Shown one piece after another: positions 34,890 to 42,838 of a stretch of 64,000 nt of DNA. Numbering within the stretch: the stretch's first letter is position 1; each line of letters begins with the position of its first letter. A program made the translations under genes and the position numbers. The stretch is from JACVRN01 sp036389255 (GTDB lineage Bacteria > Acidobacteriota > Blastocatellia > Pyrinomonadales > Pyrinomonadaceae): NCBI GenBank assembly GCA_036389255.1, contig DASVQI010000006.1:434001-498000 (forward strand), in the 5' to 3' direction. Below the pieces are notes generated by a model. It ran no database searches, was not told where the DNA came from, and saw nothing but the letters and a program-made list of their open reading frames with translations.

Positions 34890-35602
34890 CGTTTCTCCTC
34901 CAAAGGTTTTTCAGCCAGCATGGTCTGCATAATCTTAATCTCAGCGCGCTGGCCACTGTCAACGTCCGTCGCGAAATTGAAAAGTTCAGCGTCCTGCCCC
35001 GCGCCTGCCGTGTCGAACAAATCTTTTACCATAGTCAACGCGCCATTGTGATGCTGAATCATGCCGGTCAAAAACAGATAATCAAACTCAGCGCCCTTTG
35101 CTTTCCTTAGGTCGTCCATCTGCTTCGGGGTAAGCATCCCGGGCATGAGCATCTGATGGCCGGACATGTCATGGCCCGGCATATCCATGCCTTGCATTGC
35201 AGGCATCGGAGGCTGCTCCGGCTCTCCCCTGACTTCGAGCCAACGTTTCATAAATTTCATTTCGTCTGATTGTGACTGGCTGATGCGCGCTCCGAGCAAT
35301 CGTAGCTCCTTGTTCTCCGTATGCGACTCGATTAGCGCCGTCATCTCAACCGCTTGCGCGTGGTGCATTATCATCTTCTGCATGAACTCCACATCTTTCG
35401 GTGAACGGGGGGGCAGCGTCGCCCTCGTAGATGACGGAAGCTGCCGGGTCGGCTGGCCCGGCGCTCCGGGCTGCACCACAACCGGCGGCGCTGAAGACCC
35501 GGCCTGCTGAGCCCAGACTTGTAGTGATGAGAAACATGTCGGAGATTGAGCGGCAATAATGACCAGACATAGCACGATGAAAAATCTCGAAAGCAATCTC
35601 AT
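34886..35602 (-). CDS. DUF305 family exported protein, Met/His-rich
   Basis: Exported four-helix-type protein of 238 residues. ATG 35602 is chosen because GAGAGGTGGG lies upstream; an in-frame GTG four codons earlier is the alternative. The signal peptide spans about residues 1-24. The DUF305 core has DVEFMQKMIMHHAQAVEMTALI and the second copy FDYLFLTGMIQHHNGALTMVKDL, both with His-His and Met residues. Between them is a Met/His/Gly/Pro-rich loop (MPAMQGMDMPGHDMSGHQM) typical of copper-binding proteins such as CopM, which belongs to this family. The gene is translationally coupled to the downstream LVIVD gene. A periplasmic copper-binding role is likely but not proved. Confidence 0.88.
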   Translation of the reverse strand: MRLLSRFFIVLCLVIIAAQSPTCFSSLQVWAQQAGSSAPPVVVQPGAPGQPTRQLPSSTRATLPPRSPKDVEFMQKMIMHHAQAVEMTALIESHTENKELRLLGARISQSQSDEMKFMKRWLEVRGEPEQPPMPAMQGMDMPGHDMSGHQMLMPGMLTPKQMDDLRKAKGAEFDYLFLTGMIQHHNGALTMVKDLFDTAGAGQDAELFNFATDVDSGQRAEIKIMQTMLAEKPLEEKR

Positions 35603-36407
35603 ATTAATTCCCACCTCTCATTTATCCAACTGTCGAAAGAGACAGACGCATAATACCCGTATCCATATGTTGACCGAAGTCGGCTCAAGTCGCAAGATTA
35701 CGCCGGCAAAGGATGCCGAAGAAGCTATGCTCGAATATGCAGGGCGGTCACTCTCAACAGCCCAGCACAGACTTCTGAAACGGGCATAACAACTCATTCA
35801 ACCCGCTCTCCGGTTGAATGGCTTTCATCATTTCTTACATTTTAGATTGAACGTCATTCTACGCGCCCGGTTACCTAGGAAGTTAAGCTTCTATGTGATA
35901 CCAATGGGGAATAAATCGAGAGCGCGGACGCGTGGAAGTTGCTTTCGGATTCCGAGAAACCGAAGGATTGAGCCTTAGACGCGCAGGGGTTCTGGCAAGG
36001 TACTTTCAAGCATCTTATGAATCACCCGTCAGCAGTCCCGGCAACTATTGACATGGCATATGAGGCGGTGTAGAGTTCGTCCTCAATTGAAAACGAGTCG
36101 AGGTTTACAGGGAGCACAAAGCGCATCCGTTAATTCCAGTCTGATGGCCTCCGCTCAACTATCGCTTCATTCTTAATTTAAAGCCTTGCGTTCTTCAACT
36201 CTCGGCAAATAACAGGCCGTTTCGGCCCCTCTTCTACCGGTAGGACATACATATCTCGCATCTGACTGTTCCTACCTATTCACTTGCTGTACCTCGCACA
36301 ATTGTCTCTAGTGTAATGCACGGTTCAAAGCCGTCTTACGTTAGGTTAAACCCCGGAAGATTTGATGCATATTCTCTAAGCCTTCCAGACTTAAGGCTAA
36401 GAAATAG
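35603..36407. other. Long divergent intergenic region
   Basis: About 800 bp between the leftward DUF305/LVIVD operon and the rightward propeptide/subtilase genes. A small stem (ATTCAACC at 35796-35803 with GGTTGAAT at 35812-35819, 8-nt loop) is visible. The small open frame at 35559-35789 overlaps the DUF305 start and is not convincing. No other feature was seen. Confidence 0.45.
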
Positions 36408-36995
36408 ATGGTTAAAATGTTTAACAGACCAGCCTGTATTTTATTGAGTCTGTATCTTCCCCTCAACGGGTTATTCTCTTTATCCGTTTTCGGTCAAAGC
36501 TATAAACCGGGTCAAAGCAGTACTCAAAAAAAGACACTTACGAGAACCTCTAGGAGGAAGCAGCCGAAGATGCGCGGTTTGCAGTCACGAAACTCTCAAA
36601 AGAGTTCCTCGCGCGGCGATTGCCTGTCTAAGAGCGCATCACGGTCGGAGCAGCAGAATCCGCTCACCCCGCAAGCTCTTGAAACGCTCTTGGCGAAGGC
36701 TAAAGCTCAAGGCTTTATGCGCGTCATCGTCGGTCTTAACGTAACTTTTGTGCCGGAGGGGAATCTACCCAATCCTCAAGCGGTGCAAGCTCAACGGCGC
36801 ACCATTCGGCAGGCTCAAGGCGCTCTACTGGAATCTTTACTCGCCTGCAAATTCAAGCCCGGCTCGATTAAAAGGTTCGACGCCATACCTTTTATAGCCA
36901 TGTCTGTGAATGCCGCCGCCTTAAAATATCTTAATGCTTCAACGCAGGTGAAAAGCATAGAAGAGGATGTTGTTAATGCTCCAATGGGCGGATAA
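36408..36995 (+). CDS. Stand-alone subtilisin propeptide (I9 inhibitor-like) protein
   Basis: Exported protein of 195 residues. A signal peptide (core about 8-28) precedes a basic Ser/Arg/Lys-rich linker. Residues about 88-195 are clearly related to the propeptide of the subtilase encoded 90 bp downstream: both have RVIVGL near the start, EGNL, an AQ-ALL helix, SVKRF/SIKRF, a FI-PF(V/I)AM-VNAAAL motif and a terminal SIEED. The gene stops at about the position where the propeptide joins the catalytic domain. It may encode a dedicated protease inhibitor or trans-acting folding chaperone, or be a truncated subtilase gene. The ATG at 36417 (third codon after 36408) is an alternative start. Confidence 0.75.
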   Translation: MVKMFNRPACILLSLYLPLNGLFSLSVFGQSYKPGQSSTQKKTLTRTSRRKQPKMRGLQSRNSQKSSSRGDCLSKSASRSEQQNPLTPQALETLLAKAKAQGFMRVIVGLNVTFVPEGNLPNPQAVQAQRRTIRQAQGALLESLLACKFKPGSIKRFDAIPFIAMSVNAAALKYLNASTQVKSIEEDVVNAPMGG

Positions 36996-37084
36996 CTTTT
37001 GTCACAAACATCCTTATCTTAAAACCCCCTTTGCTCGCAGGTTGCAGACGACTGCTGGCAAATAAGACTTAGGAGAACCCCACC

Positions 37085-40000
37085 GTGAAAAAACTGATTG
37101 TCACCACAGCTTGCCTTGCTCTCTTGCTGGCCGGTCTGATTCTTCTTGCTCCCTCGACAACAGCCCAAGACTCAGTCCGGGAAGACAGTGATAGCAACGT
37201 CCCTCCACCACTACGCGCATCTTCGGCACTGGGTGCCGCGCAGAACGAATCGGGCCGAACTGAAGCTACGGAACAAGCCTTCGAATCTCTGACTGCGAAA
37301 GTACAGGCCGAGGGTTCCGTGCGTGTCATCGTCGGGCTGCGAACTGATTTTCAGGCCGAAGGGAATCTAGGCGGTGCTTCCAGTATCGCCAACCAGCACG
37401 CAAAAATCAGCGTGGCGCAGGATGCTCTGCTTAATCGCATGTCGGACAACAACTTTAATGTAGAGTCCGTTAAAAGATTTGAATTTATTCCCTTCGTGGC
37501 GATGGAAGTTAATGCCGCAGCCTTGCAGCATCTAAGGGAGTCGTCCGATGTCTCTTCGATTGAAGAGGACAGGCTCTCGCCTTCAACGCTCGCAGAGAGC
37601 GTCCCCTTGATTGGCGGCACTGCGGCGTGGGGCTTAGGCTATACAGGCTCAGGCCAGACCGTGGCGATACTGGATAGCGGCGTTGATAAGTCTCACCCGT
37701 TTCTCGCTGGCAAGGTAGTTTCAGAAGCCTGTTATTCCAGCACCTATTCAGCTTCCAATATTTTTTCCGTATGCCCGGGAGGTGTGACCAGTTCTACTAG
37801 CACAGGCTCCGGCGTTAATTGCTCCACTTCGATTAGCGGGTGTGACCACGGGACGCACGTGGCCGGAATTGCTGCCGGGAAGGGGAGCAGCTTCTCAGGA
37901 GTGGCGAAAGACGCAAACATTATCGCCGTACAGGTCTTCTCCAGCGATTATAATTCAACTAATTGCAGCAAATTTGGCCGCCCGACTCCCTGCGCGCTCT
38001 CTTACGACTCAGACCAGATTAAAGGACTTGAGCGGGTTTACGCGCTGCGCGCCACTTACAATATATCTTCGGTTAATATAAGCATCGGCGGCGGCAGATT
38101 TTACTCCAACTGCGATGCCAATCTCAGCTCCTACAAGGCTGCTATAGACAACCTGCGCTCGGTCGGCATCCCAACTATCATTTCATCCGGGAACGAGAAG
38201 TATAAAGACTCAATGGGAGCGCCCGCCTGTATTTCGACCGCAATCAGCGTCGGAGCAACAGGAGACGGTAGCGGCGGATACACGAAGGATGCAGTGACGG
38301 ATTATTCCAACAGCGCGTCTTTCTTGACCTTGTTGGCTCCGGGAAGCTTAATCTATTCTTCAGTGCCGGGTGGTAATTACGCATATTTTAACGGCACTTC
38401 CATGGCAGCGCCTCACGTCACAGGCTCATGGGCAATTCTCAAGCAAAAATCTCCGTCCGCGACTGTGGATCAAATCTTAACGGCGCTTCGCAATACCGGC
38501 CTATCTGTCACGGATGTAAACGGTATCACTAAACCGCGCATCAAGGTGGATGCGGCGTTGAACGCTCTGGGCGGTGCCGTTGCGAAAGCCGCGATGACTA
38601 GCCCGACGGATGGTTCCACGCTCCCTTCTTCATCTGTGACATTCAGCTGGACGGCAGGCTCTGGTGTCACAGATTACTGGCTCTTCATAGGAAACACGCC
38701 CGGCGCATACGACATATACAATGCAGATCAGGGTCTGAGCCTCTCGCGCACCGTCTCAAATCTACCGACCGATGGACGAACCATCTATGTCACCCTCTGG
38801 TCGCTGATTAATGGTGCTTGGCAATCCAATCAATACAGCTATAAGACCGGCGCGTGCGCCAAAGCCGCGATGACTAGCCCGGCTGACGGCTCGACGCTTC
38901 CTTCCTCAACTGCAACTTTTAGCTGGACGGCAGGCTCGTGCGCTACAGACTATTGGCTCTTCATCGGCAATACACCCGGCGCGTACGATATATACAACGT
39001 AGATCAAGGCTTGAACCGCTCACGCACCGTCTCAAATCTGCCGACTGACGGGCGCACTATTTATGTAACGTTGTGGACGTTAATCAACGGTACATGGCAG
39101 TATAACCAGTACAGCTATAAGACAGGTGCGTGCGCTAAGGCTGTAATGACGAGCCCGACTGACGGTTCTACGCTCACGTCATCGTCTGTAACATTCAACT
39201 GGACAGCAGGCTCGTGCGCCACGGATTACTGGCTCTTCATAGGAAACACGCCCGGCGCGTACGACATATACAATGCAGATCAAGGCTTGAACCGCTCACG
39301 CACCGTCTCAAATCTGCCGGCTGATGGGCGAACTATCTACGTAACGTTGTGGACGTTAATCAACGGTACATGGCAATCCAATCAATACAGCTATAAGACC
39401 GGTGCATGCGCTAAAGCAGCCATGACGAGCCCGACTGACGGCTCGACGCTTCCTTCCTCAACTGCAACTTTTAGTTGGACAGCAGGCTCGTGCGCTACAG
39501 ACTATTGGCTCTTTATCGGCAACACGCCCGGCGCGTATGATATCTATAATGTTGATCAGGGCTTGAGCCTCTCGCGCACTGTCGCAAATCTGCCGACTGA
39601 TGGACGAACTATCTATGTCACCCTTTGGTCGCTGATTAACGGTACATGGCAGTACAATCAGTACAGTTACAAGACCGGGTCGGGTTGCGCTAAAGCGGCC
39701 ATGACGAGCCCGGCTGATGGCTCGACGCTCCCCTCTTCAACCGTCACTTTCAGTTGGAGTAATCCCGGGTCTTGCGCTTTACAATACTGGCTCTACGTAG
39801 GGAACTCGCCCGGCGCGTATGACGTTTACAACGCCGACCAAGGCACGAGTTTATCCAGAACAGTAAGTAATCTTCCGGCTGATGGTCGGACGCTCTACGT
39901 TACGCTCTGGACGCGCAGCGTCGGCGGCTGGCAGACTAATCAATACATCTACAAGGCTGCCGGGACTAATTGCAATGCCGCCCAGATGATAAGTCCCACC

Positions 40001-40390
40001 AACGGCTCAACGTTTAGCTCGTCAACCGTGACATTCAATTGGAGCAGTAGTTCTTGCGCTGTACAATACTGGCTCTACATAGGGAACTCGCCCGGCGCGT
40101 ATGACATATACAACGCTGACATGGGAACCGGTCTGTCGCGCACTGTCTCCAACTTGCCAATTGATAACCGCACGCTCTATGTCACGCTATGGTCGCGTAT
40201 CGGTGGAGAGTGGTATTACTATGCTTACACTTACAAGGCATCCAACCATGTCGTTATGAACTTGCTGGAGATGATGCCCCGGCTCAATCAGCAATTCTCG
40301 GCTTCCGCGAGTATGCCTCCGTTGATTAACAGACTGGACGCAACTCCGCCATGGACGCAATGGATGGAGATGGTTAACAGGAAGAATTAA
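37085..40390 (+). CDS. Secreted subtilase (peptidase S8) with six C-terminal tandem repeats
   Basis: Exported serine endopeptidase of 1101 residues. Order: signal peptide (about 1-27), I9 propeptide (about 65-165), S8 catalytic domain (about 175-500) with Asp197 (AILDSGVD), His255 (DHGTHVAG) and Ser439 (NGTSMAAPHV), then six repeats of about 92 residues and a 45-residue unique tail. The repeats carry DYWLFIGNTPGAYDIYN and RTIYVTLW motifs that suggest Ig-like beta domains used for substrate or surface binding. The Asn of the oxyanion hole is in ISSGNEK. The gene follows the stand-alone propeptide gene by 89 bp on the same strand and ends at a strong 29-bp hairpin, so the two likely form an operon. 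Regulation is not evident. Confidence 0.93.
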   Translation: MKKLIVTTACLALLLAGLILLAPSTTAQDSVREDSDSNVPPPLRASSALGAAQNESGRTEATEQAFESLTAKVQAEGSVRVIVGLRTDFQAEGNLGGASSIANQHAKISVAQDALLNRMSDNNFNVESVKRFEFIPFVAMEVNAAALQHLRESSDVSSIEEDRLSPSTLAESVPLIGGTAAWGLGYTGSGQTVAILDSGVDKSHPFLAGKVVSEACYSSTYSASNIFSVCPGGVTSSTSTGSGVNCSTSISGCDHGTHVAGIAAGKGSSFSGVAKDANIIAVQVFSSDYNSTNCSKFGRPTPCALSYDSDQIKGLERVYALRATYNISSVNISIGGGRFYSNCDANLSSYKAAIDNLRSVGIPTIISSGNEKYKDSMGAPACISTAISVGATGDGSGGYTKDAVTDYSNSASFLTLLAPGSLIYSSVPGGNYAYFNGTSMAAPHVTGSWAILKQKSPSATVDQILTALRNTGLSVTDVNGITKPRIKVDAALNALGGAVAKAAMTSPTDGSTLPSSSVTFSWTAGSGVTDYWLFIGNTPGAYDIYNADQGLSLSRTVSNLPTDGRTIYVTLWSLINGAWQSNQYSYKTGACAKAAMTSPADGSTLPSSTATFSWTAGSCATDYWLFIGNTPGAYDIYNVDQGLNRSRTVSNLPTDGRTIYVTLWTLINGTWQYNQYSYKTGACAKAVMTSPTDGSTLTSSSVTFNWTAGSCATDYWLFIGNTPGAYDIYNADQGLNRSRTVSNLPADGRTIYVTLWTLINGTWQSNQYSYKTGACAKAAMTSPTDGSTLPSSTATFSWTAGSCATDYWLFIGNTPGAYDIYNVDQGLSLSRTVANLPTDGRTIYVTLWSLINGTWQYNQYSYKTGSGCAKAAMTSPADGSTLPSSTVTFSWSNPGSCALQYWLYVGNSPGAYDVYNADQGTSLSRTVSNLPADGRTLYVTLWTRSVGGWQTNQYIYKAAGTNCNAAQMISPTNGSTFSSSTVTFNWSSSSCAVQYWLYIGNSPGAYDIYNADMGTGLSRTVSNLPIDNRTLYVTLWSRIGGEWYYYAYTYKASNHVVMNLLEMMPRLNQQFSASASMPPLINRLDATPPWTQWMEMVNRKN
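38585..40243 (+). repeat. Six tandem in-frame repeats inside the subtilase gene
   Basis: Repeat units start at about 38585, 38861, 39137, 39413, 39692 and 39974, so the periods are 276, 276, 276, 279 and 282 bp. Units 1-4 are nearly identical over long stretches in DNA, including synonymous sites; units 5 and 6 are more diverged, with WSNPGSCALQYWLY-type changes. The pattern fits recent tandem duplication or gene conversion among the first four. Reads shorter than about 1 kb could miscount units. Confidence 0.9.
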
Positions 40391-40793
40391 CCACCCTTCA
40401 AAGCGATAATATTCAAGGGCGTTCAGGATAAGAACTAGTTCTCTCTTATTCTGAACGCCCTTGAATATTATCGCCTGCTCTGCACAGGCTGGCTTGAGCC
40501 GTGTCATGGTAAAAATGGAGGGCCAACTCCACGCCGGGCTCTGATGCAAAAATAGCTTCTCAAATATAATTCACCTCTCATGCTCTATTGAGACGCAATT
40601 CATCTCCCTTTCATATAACTGCATTACAGCCTCGCTTACCCGTCCGCATTTATTGACTCAATCAATGATTGCAGAACACCCTTATTAACTTTGGCTTTTG
40701 GTGACAAGTTTCAACAAAATATTGTATATTGATGAACCGTCGATGCAATATATAGTTTAAGTCTAGCTTTGAAACGTGACGCGAGGTGCATTG
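40391..40793. other. Intergenic region upstream of the NTF2-like membrane protein gene
   Basis: About 400 bp with no gene. Apart from the hairpin at 40403-40474 it has a TGCAAAAATAGCTTCTCA string and TATAAT at about 40550-40573, matching one near 6023-6046. The final 100 bp are AT-rich and probably hold the promoter of the next gene. Confidence 0.45.
40403..40474. terminator. Long perfect-stem hairpin after the subtilase gene
   Basis: Arms at 40403-40431 and 40446-40474 are inverted copies over 29 bp with one mismatch, separated by a 14-nt loop that itself contains AGAACTAGTTCT. It begins 12 bp after the subtilase stop. It most simply acts as the operon's terminator, but the stem is far longer than usual intrinsic terminators and no T-run follows; it may protect the 3' end or be a small palindromic repeat. 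Confidence 0.55.
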
Positions 40794-41831
40794 ATGTCGG
40801 GGAAGTTTTATGCATTAAAGGTATCCATTCTACTTCTTGCATCGCTTGCCTTTGGCTTTGCTGTGGCCTTCCTCTGGGTAGACCTCAAAGCACGCCCTGT
40901 ACAAGATACATCTCCCATAGCTCTCCTTGATAACGATAAGGCTCGGGACGGGCTTGTCGGCTCCGTACATCAGACTCGAACTGAGATTGCTAAACTCTTC
41001 AACAAGTCGGGCCAGATGGTCGAGGGGCCGCGCCAGTTAATGGGGCTCTCAACATACGACCAGAATGGCCGCCGCCTTGAGAGCGCTCACTATTTAATTT
41101 CCGGCACCTCATATAATGGCAGACAGGAATATGAGTACGACGATAAAGGGAATATTGTCAGCATGACTGTTCGCGGCGCCGACAACTCTATCCTTGGCAA
41201 AGAGACTTACAAGTACGAGTTCGACTCTGTCGGTAACTGGACAAAGATGACGACCTCAAGGGTAGTCTCGGAATCAGGTAAAGAGATGCGCAGACCCGAT
41301 GAGGTGACTTACAGAAGCATCATTTACTATTTTGACAAGAATATGGCTGGCGCATTCGAGCAGCAGCCAGTGCAAACAGTAGAAGGTAAGGACGAACCGC
41401 CGACGGGCGCGGAAGGCTCCGGTGGCGACACCCGCTCCAAAGAAGAGTTGCCGGAAACATTCACCGTGCTGGGCCGGGCGCTTGACGACTTGGTTAAAGC
41501 AACCAACGCGCGCGATATAGATAAAGTCATGGCCTTCTATGGCCCAAGGCTCATCTTCTACTACCGCTCCAGAGGCGTCCCGAGCGAGACTGTTCGAAAA
41601 GACAAGGCGAGCATGTTTGAGCGCTCAGAGCTGATAGACGTGCGCGCCGGTGCGCCTGAAATCACTCTTGACCGTGACGGCCTGACCGCGACTATGCGCT
41701 TTCGTAAAGAATATATTGTGAAAATCAAGGACAGGGTGCGGCATGGAGAGGTACTGCATGAATTACGTTGGCAGCGCACCGGTGACGGGTGGCGAATTAT
41801 CGGTGAGCGTGACGCGTGGGAGTATAGATGA
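40794..41831 (+). CDS. Membrane-anchored protein with RHS-like and NTF2-like regions
   Basis: Protein of 345 residues starting at the ATG at 40794, which has GAGG about 8 nt upstream; an in-frame GTG lies at 40776. One hydrophobic helix (about residues 7-28) anchors it or acts as a signal. Residues about 85-160 have YD-type strands (YEYDDKGNIVSM, YKYEFDSVGNWTKM) like single RHS repeats. Residues about 215-345 look like an NTF2/SnoaL (DUF4440-type) domain: ALDDLVKATNARDIDKVMAFYGPRLIFYY and the end WRIIGERDAWEYR. The domain could bind a small ligand or assist assembly; no catalytic role can be assigned. The next gene follows after 71 bp on the same strand. Confidence 0.7.
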   Translation: MSGKFYALKVSILLLASLAFGFAVAFLWVDLKARPVQDTSPIALLDNDKARDGLVGSVHQTRTEIAKLFNKSGQMVEGPRQLMGLSTYDQNGRRLESAHYLISGTSYNGRQEYEYDDKGNIVSMTVRGADNSILGKETYKYEFDSVGNWTKMTTSRVVSESGKEMRRPDEVTYRSIIYYFDKNMAGAFEQQPVQTVEGKDEPPTGAEGSGGDTRSKEELPETFTVLGRALDDLVKATNARDIDKVMAFYGPRLIFYYRSRGVPSETVRKDKASMFERSELIDVRAGAPEITLDRDGLTATMRFRKEYIVKIKDRVRHGEVLHELRWQRTGDGWRIIGERDAWEYR

Positions 41832-41902
41832 ATCTTATAACGACTGAGAGAAAGGGTGTACTCGGGCAGCTGATTTAGTCTAGAGGGTACGCAGCATCAA
41901 AG

Positions 41903-42766
41903 ATGAGTCAAGTGCGGGACGCAAACTTTGTAGTGTTGACGGGCCATTTGAATGACTACCCGTTGGCTGATTTAATCTCGATTCTGCGACGGCAGCGTAA
42001 GACCGGACGGCTGCTCATAGAATATTCGATTAGCCCCTGTGCCTTCTACTTCAAGCAGGGTGATTTGGTTGATGCCCAGCTCAATACATTTGTCGGACTA
42101 CAGGCCTTTTTCGTGGCGCTCTCACAGCCCAACGCCTCTTTTAATTTCAACCCGCTCATAGAAGCGTCTAGATACTCGATTAATGAGACTTCACAGAAGG
42201 TTATACTAGAGCTAATAGGTTATGCGGAAGAAAAGAGAATAGAGGTGGAGCCTTCATCGGCTGAAGTCGAGCAGGCCATCTCGACGATTTCTGCGCAGGT
42301 AAGCCCGGAACCGATTGATGCTGAACTGGAGCCGATTGAGGCTGAAAGGGCTGCGCTGCCGCGCGGGAAAGAGGTGCTGGCTCTCCCGCCTGCGCCCCTG
42401 AGCCGGGCAAACAATCGGCGTGTAGTCATCATCAGCGCCGCAGTTTCTCTGTTGGTCAGCCTGCTGACGGTCATCGGGCTTACAAGCTGGCTCGGCAGGA
42501 GAAGCTCTCAGGGCTCTGCCGCACAAACGATTGGCGGGACTGGCGCTAGCAGTAACCCATCCGAAGCCGGTTCTTCTAATGCGTTAACGGTGAAGGTGGT
42601 CTTGCAGGTTGAAGGGGGACATATAGCTCAGGCTTATGTTGCCGAACATCGTCCCGGCCTTGAAGCATACGAGGCGGTCGCGCTCAGGATTGCTCGCGGG
42701 CGACGTTATCCGGCTGGCGTTTCGGGTCAGGACATCGTGCTGGTGCCAATCATCGCCCCTCGATGA
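41903..42766 (+). CDS. DUF4388 protein with transmembrane helix and TonB-C-like domain
   Basis: Protein of 287 residues. The N-terminal 100 residues match DUF4388 (PATAN-related): LTGHLNDYPLADLISILRRQRKTGRLLIE, then the second half with FYFKQGDLVDAQ and NFNP. An acidic Pro/Glu linker follows, then one membrane helix (about residues 176-196, VVIISAAVSLLVSLLTVIGL), a Ser/Gly/Asn-rich periplasmic linker, and a C-terminal domain of about 65 residues (VKVVLQVEGGHIAQAYV...GRRYPAG) that resembles the TonB C-terminal fold. DUF4388 proteins are linked to signalling and surface motility in Myxococcota, Deinococcota and Acidobacteriota. This fusion would couple a cytoplasmic PATAN-like domain to a periplasmic TonB-like domain. 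Confidence 0.78.
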   Translation: MSQVRDANFVVLTGHLNDYPLADLISILRRQRKTGRLLIEYSISPCAFYFKQGDLVDAQLNTFVGLQAFFVALSQPNASFNFNPLIEASRYSINETSQKVILELIGYAEEKRIEVEPSSAEVEQAISTISAQVSPEPIDAELEPIEAERAALPRGKEVLALPPAPLSRANNRRVVIISAAVSLLVSLLTVIGLTSWLGRRSSQGSAAQTIGGTGASSNPSEAGSSNALTVKVVLQVEGGHIAQAYVAEHRPGLEAYEAVALRIARGRRYPAGVSGQDIVLVPIIAPR

Positions 42767-42838
42767 TTCGGTGTGGAAAAGAGCGGAGCATTGGTGCCTG
42801 ACGATTTTAATAAGCGGCGAAAGACTGGAGATGCGACT

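Noticed and set aside
35559..35789. Rightward 76-codon open frame at the start of the DUF305 gene
   Set aside because: Overlaps the DUF305 start antisense, no ribosome-binding site and no domain.
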